Notes under the pieces: model-generated
What the model was told of the DNA's origin: nothing
What the model saw: the letters and a program-made list of their open reading frames with translations, nothing else
The model's database searches: none
Shown here: in pieces, positions 46,245 through 58,921 of the stretch
Numbering within the stretch: the first letter of the stretch is position 1
How the letters are laid out: the number at the start of each line of letters is the position of its first letter
DNA from: Siphonodentalium dalli
Taxonomy: Eukaryota; Mollusca; Scaphopoda; Gadilida; Siphonodentaliidae
DNA: 64,000 nucleotides
NCBI GenBank assembly: GCA_032622095.1
Contig: CP136067.1
Coordinates: forward strand, 47,041,549-47,105,548
Direction of reading: 5' to 3'
Translations under genes and position numbers: made by a program

Positions 46245-46870
46245 CTCACCTGAGAAAAATCTATTGTCATCACTTCTCATCTGTCACCTGTTCATCTGTC
46301 TGCCCGTCCATCCATCAGTCAACAATTCTTTGAACATCTTCTCTGGATCATAAGACTGAATGGGTTCATATTTGGTGTGGATGTTCCCTAGGTGACTCAC
46401 ATTCAGATTTGTTCAAATGAGGTCACTCTGTCAAATGGTTGTGAAGCCAGGGCCATAACTCTTGCCCTCCATAGTAATTCTTAAAAACGACTTCTCGTGT
46501 ACCATCAGGTTGAATGGGTTCATATTTGGTATGAAGGGTCCTTTGGTGACTGTAGTTCAGATTTGTTCAAATGGGGTCACCTGGTCAAATAGGGGCCAAG
46601 CAAAGGACAGTTTTCCTCTTAATATACTTCCTTTACACGGAGAGTCAGGTTTATTTTACTGATATTTAGTATGAAGGGTTCTTTGGTGTATGGGATTCAA
46701 ATTTATGCAGATGGGGTCACCAGGTTAAATAAGGTGGGACCAGGGACATAAATGTATGTCTCTATAGTAATACTTATAATGTCTTCTCAATAGAGGTTGG
46801 ACCATATAGTATGGAGGATCCTTTAGTGACTGAGATTCAGATCTGTTAACATGAGGTCAACCCGCTAAGA
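46245..46870 (+). repeat. AGCTCACCTGAG-type element, copy with degraded head
   Basis: AGCTCACCTGAGAAAAATCTATTGTCATCAC replaces the full hairpin. CTGTCTGCCCGTCCATCCAT and four increasingly diverged units follow. Confidence 0.7.
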
Positions 46871-46899
46871 AATGACGGGACTATGGGGACTTAAGACTT

Positions 46900-47840
46900 T
46901 TGTGTCTAAAAAAATCATTAAAATACAAAATTCATTAAAACGTCTACATTGGAACTACCTGACTGATTAATCTGACATACATATAGTGTTTTTGGGTCCA
47001 TGGATAATTGGGCTTTAAACATGTCTAAATGGTTTTATATAAAGCGCTTGTGAAATTGAAAATTTCCAACAATTGAGAAAGTTTGATATGTCGGTTGTGA
47101 AATTTCAACCTAAGACTTGGGAGTCTGGAGCCCGGGCGAGAGGGGACTTCTTGAGCTGGAGGAGGGTGTGATCACTAGTGTACAGTTGGTAATAACAAGT
47201 TAGATTGGGTAATTTCAAGGTAGATTTGGTAATTTCAAGGTAGATTTGGTAATTTGATATTCACTGATCTACATTCATGAAGCCTCTCTAGCCACATATC
47301 CTGTTTAGATCTATACTTCTTTTAAAGTGATTATGAAAAGTTCTGACTGTTGTGGTCTCCAAAGTCCCAGTCTTATCAGTCTTTGCAGTCTGGTGAGCGA
47401 CCCCACATTCTTTGACTGTCTTGTTCATAATTTGGTAATTGTTGTTTCAAAATTATAACCCATAAAGAAGGCCATCCGTGCCTTTGAATGAATCCAAGGT
47501 TTTCGAAGTGGGTTCGTGCGATATTACATAATATTTACATACTAAGTGTTGTCATCACTAAATCCACGTGGCTAGTTGCAATTATTTCTCGGTGAATGCG
47601 CAACAGCTCATAACACCAAGCTCATAACAACATCGATACGTCATTTGGGTTTGGAAATACGAACGCGTAATGTTTTGTGCGCATTTGGATTCGCGCAGGA
47701 TTGACTTAATAAATCAGCGGGTTTCAATTGTTCCTGTTAACTTTTGCCAAGCGTGCTATGGGATATTTTGGGCTGGTTTTGTCACGATACACTTTTCGAT
47801 TTAAATACATTTACATAAGTGGCTTTTTCGCTAAATGTAT
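46900..47840. other. Intergenic region without a supported gene
   Basis: It contains GGTAGATTTGGTAATTTCAA-type short tandem repeats at 47190-47250 and the 120-bp repeat at 47315-47430. No gene seen. Confidence 0.4.
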
Positions 47841-47843
47841 ATA

Positions 47844-48010
47844 AATATAAGGATTAACTGTCATGTGGACTGTTTTTATGGAGATGTATAACCGTGAGAT
47901 AAGTGGTCATAACTTGTATGTAAAACCCTTCGGGTTTTACACAAGTTATGACCACTTGCCTCACGGTTACATCTCCATAAAAACAGTCCACATGACAGTT
48001 AATCCTTATT
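47844..48010. repeat. Near-perfect long palindrome
   Basis: Arms of about 80 bp meet at GTAAAACCCTTCGGGTTTTAC (47920-47940). Left AAGGATTAACTGTCATGTGG pairs with right CCACATGACAGTTAATCCTT; left GTGGTCATAACTTG pairs with CAAGTTATGACCAC. A 77-codon open frame running through the fold is an artefact. Confidence 0.9.
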
Positions 48011-48424
48011 TAAAAGTATGTGCATCAATAATCACCAACAAATGCATAACAAATAGATTGACTGTGTTCTTATTTCCATTGATGGCTCTCCAATAATGAG
48101 TTTTCGGATATCAAAACCGTTGTTATGTTAACATTACTGTTACAGTGGAAGTACCAATACAAGTCCAATTATTCAAATAAGATACCAGAGTTTAATCAAA
48201 ACCTGACGGTAAACATTGGAAAAGGTAAAAAATATTCTTAAGATCATATTCAAAATAAAATATTTGAACTTATTACACGAATAGCGAGGGTTTTTTTTTT
48301 TTTTTACTAATCACGGTAACAGTTTTTGTTTACATAACAATGGGTTTCACACGCAAAAATTCGTTATTTGACATTTACCCATTGCGAGAGCCTTTAAATG
48401 GATCTCATTTCTTTCAATTTAAGC

Positions 48425-48625
48425 TCGAATTATGTGCCCAGTTTCATGAAAGCAACTTGTGACAATAGTTGGGACTTAAGATGGTCATAAGTTCAAGCTT
48501 CAGTCATAAGTGCGTTTCACGAACAAGGTCCTAACTTAAGATGGTCTTAACTTTGGTCTTAACTTTAAGTCTGGGGTGAGGTGTCTTAAGCTAATCTTAA
48601 AGTTAAGACCTAAGATATTATCCGC
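48425..48625. repeat. CCCAGTTTCATGAAGCA-type MITE fragment, copy 1
   Basis: GCCCAGTTTCATGAAAGCA, CTTAAGATGGTC and GTTAAGACCTAAGAT match, in inverted orientation, the block at 54445-54600 (ACTTAAGATGG, CTTCATGAAACTGGGCCC). Confidence 0.6.
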
Positions 48626-48960
48626 ATTTGGTCGGAAAGATGGATGGTTTCTTGTTCATGTATATCATTATAAATATATTTAACTGAACATCTTGCGGAT
48701 ACGGATGGATTTTTCAGAAATGGTAGTAATTAATAACCAACTGACACGCTGGCAGGGGCGTGCCAGTGGTTGCGCGATCGGACTCTACCGTTCTAACTGG
48801 TGAAAAACAATAATATATGTTCACATACATGCACTTGGACATCACTTGTTTTAAATGGACATAAATCATTCGAGCTTTCAAATTTTGTCTACGTAATTTG
48901 GAAGGAGGTATAACAAAATATAAGTTGGCAAATACACGAAATATTGACATATTCTCTAAA

Positions 48961-48968
<8 letters not shown>

Positions 48969-48991
<23 letters not shown>

Positions 48992-48992
48992 T
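48969..48992. repeat. (AT)n microsatellite
   Basis: About twelve AT dinucleotides next to the palindrome that follows. Confidence 0.9.
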
Positions 48993-49121
48993 GCCATGGT
49001 TACCACAGATCCCCTGGTGCGACAATCCCACCACGAGTATCCATCTTAATACCTTAACACATTAAGGTGGATACTCGTGGTGGGGTTGTCGCAACAGGGG
49101 ACCTGTGATGGTTGCAGCCAT
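48993..49121. repeat. Palindrome of about 128 bp
   Basis: CCCCTGGTGCGACAATCCCA and CCACGAGTATCCA at the left pair with TGGATACTCGTGGTGGGGTTGTCGCAACAGGGG at the right, around ACCTTAACAC. It is followed by two (A)ACGCTCTTT motifs at 49163 and 49203. Confidence 0.85.
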
Positions 49122-49650
49122 TTCCAGCTGTTTTCAATTTTTTCGCACAGAATTGAAACAAACGCTCTTTATGTATACCACACCAGGAGTAGACTGAGAG
49201 GGAACGCTCTTTTTAATCCATGACGCGTACCTGGTGTTGTTTGTTTGGTACCCAAATACCATGTTCAATGTTGTATTTTATGACTTCAATGTGTCTTTTT
49301 TCAGACATATGATGGCAGTAGAAAGGTAGATCAAGTAATTATCGACATACATGTATAATCTGTACCTGGGACAATTAAAAAGCGAATATAACTAGGTGTA
49401 TTTTGGAGCTCAAACCGCCATGATTGTGGCTTTAACTTCAGTAGATTCAAATCACATACAATCTTACTATAGACAGTAATAATGTTATGACAATTGTTAT
49501 GAATATTTTCACATAGGATAATAGTATTTATACTCAGCTGTTTTTCTATCGCAAATGTAAATAATGATTTGTGGTACATGTGGTTACGCACACTCATGGC
49601 TATTAAATGTGTCCAGCTAGGCTATGCCATATTTCGGTAATGATAACGTA
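49122..49650. other. Intergenic stretch without a supported gene
   Basis: Contains the paired GAACGCTCTTT/AACGCTCTTTAT motifs noted elsewhere. No other structure or coding sequence recognised. Confidence 0.35.
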
Positions 49651-49654
49651 TATG

Positions 49655-50719
49655 TAGGGGAGAGCGGGGCATGTTGGAACGTTTTTTATTCAATCACACA
49701 TACAGGGAAATGTGAGCATGGGCCCCTTCGTTTTTTCAACTTTTATTATAAAGTATACCAAAGACTTTAAATGTGGCATATCATTATGTATGATCTATTT
49801 CGCTTTTACATGGAAAAAGTCGAAAATAAATTCGTTCCAGCATATGCCCCGGGTTGTTTGAAACCAGGGGCAAATTGGAACATCGACCGGGGTAAGTCAG
49901 AACACTGATCGTATAAGGAACACATATGAAATCAATGTATAATAGAGGTAAAACCACTAATGTATTCCAAGAACTATATTGAATTACTAGTATGAAACAT
50001 AATAGATGAGTCCGGTAAATAAAGTATGTTCGAGAAATCTTCATCATTGGAAAACGCAACACATCCAATGAAAACGTCGTTTCACACACAGGAGGGACGT
50101 AGCAAGGCAAAATTTGGAAGGGGTTTTAGTGCTATCGATACAAACCTCCCCATTTGCCACAAAAATAATTAGTCATCAACGAAAACGTATTGAAATCATA
50201 TTTAGGATATGGTTGCAAGCAACTGAGATGCATTCATCCATAATTCCATCTGATTTTTTCCATACTGGTTAGTTATACTAGCTCAATGCATAATTATGAT
50301 GGGGTTTTCCCGTAAGTCGCACCATGGGGACACAATGGGGTGTTCCAACATGCCCCAAACGTGGAAAAATGGTATAATGGTACACGATCTTGGAAAGACA
50401 CTAATTAATCGGCAATTGTTTTTATTTATGACTGAAATGAAATGAAACTGGATCAACTGACATAAGTTACACCCTTTGCGTCTCGAAATTTTATCTTGAA
50501 CATTGATGCAACCTGGAAATCAAAAAAATTACTTGATACCCCCCAGAAACGATTTTTTTGCCTATCTCTTACACCATTCCGAGAATAGTCAGAATTTCTT
50601 TGTGTTATTTGTGTGTTTTCCACAAATAAGTGGCAATTGTAGATGCTGTTTTATTTTCTAACAAGAGAGGTGGGGTGTTTCAATATACCCCACGTTCCAA
50701 CATGCCCCGGTCTCCCCTA
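49655..50719. mobile_element. GGGGCATGTTGGAAC TIR element, complete copy
   Basis: TAGGGGAGAGCGGGGCATGT and TGGAAC at the left are inverted at the right (GTTCCAACATGCCCCGGTCTCCCCTA), TIR about 26 bp with one main mismatch. Internal copies of the phrase (GGTGTTCCAACATGCCCCAA at about 50339; GGGGCAAATTGGAACATCG at about 49867) recur. The right 460 bp is duplicated at 57593-58053. No transposase seen. Confidence 0.8.
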
Positions 50720-50950
50720 CCCCCGTTTATATCGGCAGGAGAATAATACATAACAAGCCCAAGTATATTATCATAATCCATCCACGTGAATCTCAGATCA
50801 CACATACATTTATTCCATTTGCATCACATTAATTGTTTTAACTTTGAGAAATAAAAATAGCATGTATATAGTACACGGCTCGCGGGCACACCGAGGTCCG
50901 CGTTACATCATATAGCACTATGAACTATCTCTCCCCGTTTTATATCTGTA

Positions 50951-51530
50951 TTAAAGGGGTACTGTACGCCATTTTCAATAAATTATCGGTGATAACAACG
51001 ATCTAATATCGATAATGTATAGGAAACTAAATCATTTGAGTCGTAGATGTATTCTGTAAACGTTCAGGTTAATAGGTTATCTTAAAATCAACGTTAATAA
51101 TTTGATATCAATTTAATTTATGGCTGAAGCCATAAATTAAATTACGAATTTCCGTGTACAAGACGTAATCAAAATTATTCACGGATAGTGGATTGGGCAA
51201 CTCATGACACACGTGATCGGGTAAAACAAATCATGTTGATTCGGGGTGTAAACTCAAGCTACTCACAGACTAGTGATTATAAACGCCTTAAATAAGTATA
51301 CGGGACTAGTATGCATATACTATAACATTTATTCGATACATTTGCTTGAAAATTGTCCAAAAAATACTCGACAACGACAATTGGTATTTTCGCATTCCGG
51401 CTAATCTGCCATCCGTAACATTACTTCGTACTCAACAGACTTTCAAATAACGGAAGCTGGTTCTACGACCTTATTCTACGATTCAGAGACTACAGAAACC
51501 AACAACAATTTGAGTACAATATCCCTTTAA
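50951..51530. mobile_element. TTAA-flanked element, AGGGGTACTGT ends (copy 1)
   Basis: TTAAAGGGGTACTGTACGCC at the left and ACAATATCCCTTTAA at the right, with TTAA at 50951-50954 and 51527-51530. It is present in both halves of the duplication (58295-58812), so it inserted before the duplication. Confidence 0.65.
51110..51143. repeat. Perfect 16-bp-stem palindrome
   Basis: AATTTAATTTATGGCT and AGCCATAAATTAAATT with a 2-bp loop (GA). It and the next 20-odd bases are absent at the matching place in the second duplicate (near 58455). Confidence 0.9.
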
Positions 51531-52299
51531 AAGTCATCGCTTTGGTGTTATCAAAACATCTATATGCAAAATTGTCGTTTAACGTAGCAATAAACGTATA
51601 GTTTCAAAGTTCATCCGCACTATATTAATTAATAGGCTGTTAGCATATATGTCGATAGAAGCAGAGCAGATGACATTAACATCAATTATATATATGGCTT
51701 ATACATTTTTGTCTCTGATTAAAACTACAGCCTATTTGGAGCTTGGTGTGAAGTACTATTCATATTTGACTATATAAAATAAATAAATAGCGTTTCGTGT
51801 TAGTATATATATCATGGCTTTTGGCAATTAATACAGAGCGTTAAATTTAGCTCGGCGCTTGCCCCGTGGTGTCACCATTACAAGTTTGAACCCTGGTTGT
51901 GAAATATTCGGTTTCCTGGAACTAGATTCTTCAAAAGGATGTATCATGTATTATAACTTAATTCCAGAAATCAGAAAGGAGCGAACACAGACCCTTGCCT
52001 CAGTTGAGTTTCACCTTTAAAATATGTAAGTCCCTTTAACATATTGAAGCTCGCTCTGTTTGTATATAATATTAGAAGAATGCAGCTATGTGCATGGAAA
52101 TTGACCCGAAAACACATGCATGCAGTTAAACAAAGCGCACCCATTTAGTATGTACCAGTCACTATACTGATTATCGCCCTTTCATTAGAATCTCCTGATT
52201 ATGTTTAGAACCGCCCTAATACCTATCTCAAGACAACATACTAGTCTGGTCGATAAACTAAAATTTTAGGGTCAACCTAGAAATTTTTTGGACTAAGTT

Positions 52300-54400
52300 G
52301 GTTTCTATTCCATTTTGAAGAGGAATATATCCTCTATAACATATCCAAAATCCGCTAAAATCCGCTTTGAGCATTTTCTGTAATACCAGATGGCGTCCAT
52401 GCTGGCAGTTGGCATAGAAAAATCCTGAATTTCGTGGTAGGTGCGCCAACAAATACCAAATTAGTAATAAAATAAAATCCACACAAACAATCCTTAGTCG
52501 TAAACCATATCGGTATAATGTCTGTCCAAAATGGCCGCCAAAATGGACAAAATCGAATGAAATTTACAATTTGCGGAAAATTGAATAGCTGGTTATACAA
52601 GAACGAACGGGCCGTCGAATTATACGAGGAAGAATGATTTCAGAGTATAAGGGGAGCTATTAATAATAGTATGTAAGAATTCTCTCTAATGTATCTCCCG
52701 AGAGAGCAACCGAAAGCCAGGTCTCATACAACGATTGAATGTGGACTTTTTGGTCGCCAAGAAATAGAAGAATAACGCAGTTTTATCTGTACTATTTATC
52801 TTGAATCGTGTAATATATGTGTATTAAAACAGTTAAATGTGATCTAATATGGACGTACTCATTGTGTGACCTTTTCTAGAAGCAGAAATATATGTAATGA
52901 AAACAGTCTCACGAATGTGACCGATAATCATTTATTTTGGAATTTACAACACCCAGTCTGTCAAAATTCACTACTATAAAACAGTATGAGAGCTATTCAT
53001 ATGGTACTAGGTAAAATGTGTAGATCCTATTGTCCGTGTCTTAAAATAGTAGTCATAGTTGCCTCCGGTCAAGTGATTAAACACGAATATTTCATTTTTA
53101 TCACACAAATACATGGTGGTATACCATGAACGCAATTTATCAAAATACAAATGATTACAATAGACTATCTTCAATAAATTCTCAACATAACCCAATTTGC
53201 CTACATACTCTATGGCAGAGACTGTCTTTATACCTGGAAATTATGTGCACTTAAATGCACTAAGGCCACATATATACGCGAAACGTACGACCTTTTCTGC
53301 AACCGCATCGCCGCGTTTACCCATTCTCCCTAATGTTACACATATCTGCTGCATACAAAACCATAAATAGCAACATTGAGTGAATGGTAAACACAGAACT
53401 AATAACTGTAAACGCTGATGACCTGATATTTAGCGCAAGTATGTGGGTGGCAATGGGAACATAATTTCAAACAACAAGATACTGACAACTAATAGTGTGT
53501 ATTGCGGGGTACATATTCATGTTGTAAAGTGCCGGTTGAAGTAATTTGAACATAATTGTCTACTAAGAAACCGGTTTGGGAGCACCATGAAAATTAGTAC
53601 TAAATAAAATGTACGACGTACAGTCTCTTCGATCTAGTGGGATAGGGTACTATTCTGTTGAAGAGATAAGTGTTTCTTGACAGTATAATCAGCATTACGA
53701 CATACGTGTATGGTTTGTTGTCACGGAGAGTGTTGAAAATTCTGGAAATATAACTAGTATTTACACAGATAGAGTGGGCTCTTCAGTTTCTGCTTTACAT
53801 TCAATAATTAATCATCATTCCAAAAAAAACCTACCACGCACTGTGTGACGAAATATTACTTCGTGTGTTGCATGCCCAAAATAACTGTTTTTGGTCCGAC
53901 TGTTGGATGTATTCTAATAAGAAAACCCGAACGTAAATCATTGGGTTAACGTGCGTAGCAGTGATCGATAAATCATTCAGATAGATCTGTTTTAATTATA
54001 TGTGTACCTTTAAAGATATATAACAACATTCTTGTAAATTACAAATGTGTATTTTCGCTTATAGGGGGTTATCCAATATGTTGCTTTCATCGTAGCATGG
54101 ATTGTAGTTGCGGCCATTTTGACAGCCATTTCATCGCCGCGATTGCATTGTTTTCTGTACTTGTCACTCTATTCGCCCCCTATACTCTTTTACACAAACT
54201 GCTATATATCGGATGGAGGATTAATGCGTTCTTGTGTCGCCGATGAGGGATATTGTAGAAAAACGTACTTCACAAGATCGAAAAATGAGCATTTTAAAAA
54301 ATCTCTGTCAAAAAGTTTGCTCAAAGCGGATTTTAGCGGATTTCGGATATGTTGTAGAGGAAATATTCCTCTTCAAAATGGAATAAAAACCAATATAGCA
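52300..54400. mobile_element. Possible 2.1-kb element with inverted ends, no ORF
   Basis: 52303-52376 (ATTCCATTTTGAAGAGGAAT, AAAATCCGCTAAAATCCGCTT) is the inverted match of 54328-54400 (AAGCGGATTTTAGCGGATTT, ATTCCTCTTCAAAATGGAAT). It lies wholly in the part of copy 1 that has no counterpart in copy 2. The interior shows no coding sequence. Two independent insertions of one repeat in opposite orientation is the alternative. Confidence 0.5.
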
Positions 54401-54444
54401 TACAGAGGACAGCTGTTCTAAATGGACGCGGACCAGTCTAAAAT

Positions 54445-54605
54445 CGCGGGAACTTAACTTTCTACTTAAGATGGACTGCAGATTGTTTTATGAAACGCGT
54501 TCGTGAAACGGAAATGAAACACCATAACTTCCACCTAACATCTTAGATTAAGTCCAACTTAAGATCATCTAAAGTCCTTGCTTCATGAAACTGGGCCCAG
54601 ATTTA
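54445..54605. repeat. CCCAGTTTCATGAAGCA-type MITE fragment, copy 2
   Basis: Ends TTCATGAAACTGGGCCCAGA. Inverted relative to 48425-48625. Confidence 0.6.
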
Positions 54606-54799
54606 TTAATCTATTTCTGCTGTATATCAGGCAGAATTATATAGTAAACATTTGATTGTGGATCATCAACCAATGCTACCACAAGACGAGAGAGAATGAA
54701 TTGAAATTAAGCTTATGTATGGGGCGGTTCTGCATTAGAACGGGTGTTTATCTTTTCTTTGTTATTTGTTCTAATTTATATTGAAATGGAGGTATGAAT

Positions 54800-55190
54800 A
54801 GTGCATGAAATAGCACGTAGAATAATAATCTGGTCAAAATTGTCGATCTTCGTTACATGGTTCAAGCACGCAAATACCGAGTACGTTTCTTGTCACATTT
54901 AGTCCATCCAAGTATGCAAATGCCTGTTCTAATTTCTATTGAAATAGAGGTCTGAATAGTGCAAGAAATAGCACGCAGAATAATAATCTGGTCAAAATTG
55001 TCGACCTTCGTTCCATGGTTCAAATACACAAATACCGAGTACGTTTTTAATCGCAATTAGTCCATCAAGATAAGATAATTTTGGTTGATGTTTTGTAAAT
55101 GTTATGATGAATAGGTGTACATTTAAGACTGTACATAATGCGAGTTGTGTTGGATAGACGTACATGTAAGACTTTGATGCGAGTTCAGAG
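54800..55190 (+). repeat. Tandem copies of an AATAATAATCTGGTCAAAAT repeat
   Basis: Two copies of about 155 bp here (AATAATAATCTGGTCAAAAT at about 54821 and 54979) and a third at 61308, each followed by TTGTCGA(T/C)CTTCGTT and CAAATACCGAGTACGTTT. The second copy continues with GTCCATCAAGATAAGATAAT as at 61391. Confidence 0.8.
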
Positions 55191-55194
55191 ACGT

Positions 55195-55995
55195 GGCAAC
55201 AGGGGGGGGGTTGGGTCAAAATTTTCAACAGTTGGAAATTTCATACCTGCCAAAACATTAGTCGGAAATTTCACACCAATAATATGTTTAAAATGTTCTT
55301 GTAGTTTGATTTTAAAACAATTTATAAAGGGAATTAATTGTTTTTGGACCAATATTTGTATATTTTCCTTTTTTTGTCAACATTTTTGACTAAAATGGTC
55401 ATCAGTTGGAAATTTTCCAACCTTAGGGGGGGGTGACAGGTTTGAAATTTCCAACACTTGGAAAGCTTGTGCCCTGGTCCCTCTCCGTGGCCAGTCAAAA
55501 CCTGCTAGCTAATTTAAGAAAACAATAGTGGCATACATTTGGTCAACATTGTCATTGGAATTGTCATCAGTTGGAAATTTCCCAACCTAAGTTGGGGTGT
55601 CAGGTTTGAAATTTCCAACTCTAGGAAAGCTTGAGGCTATAGTCTAGATGCTAGGATTTTGCAATTTTCTTGTTCAGATTTCAAAATTTTCTCACACCGG
55701 GCCGAACCATGGTCGGCCCGGTGTGTCATTCTCCCTCCCCCGTGGCCAATCCAAAACTGATAATTATTTTAACAAAACAATATTATACTACATTTGGTCA
55801 AACTTGTGGACTGAATTTTCCAACTTGATGGGGAGTATGAGGTTTGAAATTTCCAACACTATAGGAAAGCTTCAGTTGAGGACAGTCTAGATGCTAGGAT
55901 TTGCGATTTTCTTGTACAGTTTTCAAAATTTTCTCACACTGGGCCGAACAACCATGGTCAGCCGGTGTGTCCTGGTCTCTTGCCCGTAGCCGTGT
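55195..55995. repeat. TTGGAAATTTC-family repeats, copy 3 and fragments
   Basis: A complete-looking copy at 55200-55480 followed by two or three diverged partial copies with GATGCTAGGATTT and TCACAC(C/T)GGGCCGAAC. No counterpart in the second duplicate, so it was inserted or lost after duplication. Confidence 0.7.
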
Positions 55996-57182
55996 GCATT
56001 TGTCTGGTACGCTTGATTATCATCGATATGTAGGTAATGATTATATATTGATAACTTGCCATGTCATTTGGAGGAATATAATTAATTTTACAGGTTTGAA
56101 CAAATTGCGAAATGTGTTTTGTACTATTTATACATGTACAGCGAATAACAGGGGAGATCGTTTACTCGTACGATTCTATACTTCAAATTTACCAAATAAG
56201 CCAAATTTCCTGCATTTCAATAAAGGAACTGTTTCAATTCTGCGTTATTGAGTGCAATGTACGAGCTAATGTTTTTGAAAATAATGAATGATTAAGGGAA
56301 AGTGTTTTTCTTTTCTTCTGTGTTTACAATTTTACCCTTTTACTACTGCCGCTACTGCCAGTGCTGGGCCATGGGGATTCATGCCCATGTGGCAGTATCA
56401 AACTGCATGGCATAATGGTATTGTATCAGTTGTAATTTAGTTTGTACAGAAATGCCTGTTGATGTTAATAGCTGTGTATTTGAGTAAATAAATTCCAGTA
56501 ATGCGCATTACCTGAACATATATATGAAATTGAAAACAAAGCATTCCCTTCAAGTTCAGACTGGTATGTTTTACCAACCATAGATTCGTATGTTTTACCA
56601 ACCATAGATTCATGGTCACTAGACTATTAGTAATGCCAAACCTCCACATCTTTCTGTGGACAGTTTTAACAATATGACAATCATTCACAAAGCACACTTG
56701 CTACCATTGTGTGAGTTATAACTTGTGACTCCTTGGAATTTGAATACATGTAACTCATATTCGTTCCTCAACCATATTCTGATTAATATAATGTACTGCA
56801 TGCACGGTGTATCGGTACTCAATTCATAAAACATGGATCAATGCTATGGCATTCTTGATACAAGTGTCTTTATTTACAGAGTCCATACTCTTAAAAAGAA
56901 CATATAGAAGCCCAAATTATTAGGCCATTAAGACAATATTGTAATTTTGCATTACTCAAAACCAAATCCTAATTTGTTGGAAATGTTATTAGACCAAATT
57001 CTATATAGTTGGAAATTGTATGGTCTCACCAACAGTACTGTTGGAACCCCATATGAACGTCCCTGAATATGCGTACATGTAAGACTAATACATCTGCCGT
57101 GCGACTGGACGGTCAAACTCCCAAAATAAATTGAAAATTGTGAAAATAATTATTCGATTTCCAAAAAAATATATAACATTAA

Positions 57183-57330
57183 TACTGCTTAGAAAATAAT
57201 AATAATTTATTTTGTATAGCGTAAATACATTAACATGCTCCAAAACGCTTACAATTATAATACAACATGGAATATGGTAAAACAATACATATATACAAGC
57301 AGCCCAATCTAAATTAAAGAATGCAAGTTA
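57183..57330 (-). mobile_element. Probable LINE or SINE tail, reverse orientation
   Basis: AATAATAATAATTTATTTTG then TATAGCGTAAATAC and CCAAAACGCTTACAATT read on the - strand as an AT-rich 3' end with an (ATT)n tail. It lies in the junction between the two duplicates. Confidence 0.35.
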
Positions 57331-58294
57331 AAATGAGTAAGGTCAGGTGATAAAACACTACTATACTATCAGCATGCTATTAACAACGTATAATATAGGG
57401 TCTAAACTTGCTCCGATTAAAAAAATAAATAAAAAATAATAATAAAAGAAACGAAAACAAAAACAGAACAAATATTGTAGACTGAAGGTTGAAACGAGAT
57501 TGATGAAGTAAAAAGTGCGATAAACGAGTAATTATTTGAGGACTTTCTTTGCCACTTCTGCACCAAAATGTTCCACGAATAAATTGTTTCAATCTGATTT
57601 TTTCCATAATGGTTAGTTATACTAGCTCAATGCATAATTATGATGGGGTTTTCCCGTAAGTCGCACTATGGGGACACAATATGGTGTTCCAACATGCCCC
57701 AAACGTGGAAAAATGGTATAATGGTACACGATCTTGGAAAGACACTAATTAATCGGCAATTTGTTTTATTTATGACTGAAATGAAATGAAACTGGATCAA
57801 TTGACATAATGTACACCCTTTACGTCTCGAAATTTTATCTTGAACATTGATGCGACCTGAAAATCAAAAACATTACTTGATACCCCCCAGAAACGATTTT
57901 TTTGCATATCTCTTACACCATTCCGAGAATAGTCAGAATTTCTTTGTGTTATTTGTGTGTTTTCCACAAATAAGTGGCAATTGTAGATGCTGTTTTATTT
58001 TCTAACAAGAGAGGTGGGGTGTTTCAATATACCCCACGTTCCAACATGCCCCGGTCTCCCCTACCCCCGTTTATATCGGCAGGAGAATAATACATAACAA
58101 GCCCAAGTATATTATCATAATCCACCCACGTGAATCTCAGATCACACATACATTTATTCCATTTGCATCACATTAATTGTTTTAACTTTGAGAAATAAAA
58201 ATAGCATATATATAGTACACGGCTCGCGGGCACACCGAGGTCCGCGTTACAGCATATAGCACTATGAACTATCTCTCCCCGTTTTATATCTTTA

Positions 58295-58812
58295 TTAAAG
58301 GGGTACTGTACGCCATTTTCAATAAATTATCGGTGATAACAACGATCTAATATCGATAATGTATAGGAAACTAAGTAATTTGAGTCGTAGATGTATTCTG
58401 TAAACGTTCAGGTTAATACGTTATTTTAAAATCAAAGTTAATAATTTGATATAAATTATTCACGGATAGTGGATTGGGCAACTCATGGCACACATGATCG
58501 GGTAAAAAAAATCATGTTGATTCGGGGTGTAAACTCAAGCTACTCACTGACTAGTGACTATACAATGCCTTAACTGAGTATACGGGACTAGTATGCATAT
58601 AATATAACATTTATTCGATACATTTGCTTGAAAATTGTCCAAAATTACTCGACAACGACAATTGGTATTTTCGCATTCCGGCTAATCTTCCATCCGTAAC
58701 ATTACTTCGTACTCAATAGACTTTCAAATAACGGAAAGCTGGTTCTACGACCTTATTCTACGATTCAGAGACTACAGGAACCAACAACAATTTGAGTACA
58801 ATATCCCTTTAA
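58295..58812. mobile_element. TTAA-flanked element, AGGGGTACTGT ends (copy 2)
   Basis: Duplicate of 50951-51530 with TTAA at 58295-58298 and 58809-58812. About 60 bp including the perfect palindrome is missing relative to copy 1. Confidence 0.65.
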
Positions 58813-58921
58813 AAGTCATCGCTTTGGTGTTATCAAAACATCTATATGCAAAATTGTCGTTTAACGTAGCAATATACGTATAGTTTCAAAGTTCATCCGC
58901 AGTTTATTAATTAATAGGCTG

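Larger units (their letters stand above)
50256..56838 (+). repeat. Tandem segmental duplication, copy 1
   Basis: Collinear matching blocks: 50256-52215 with 57593-59893, 54800-55190 with about 61303-61520, and 56003-56838 with 62091-63407, all in direct orientation and the same order. Between these blocks the two copies differ by insertions and losses. No gene was identified in either copy. Confidence 0.85.

Noticed and set aside
47863-48096. 77-codon + open frame
   Set aside because: It runs through both arms of a palindrome and reads the same DNA twice in opposite sense.
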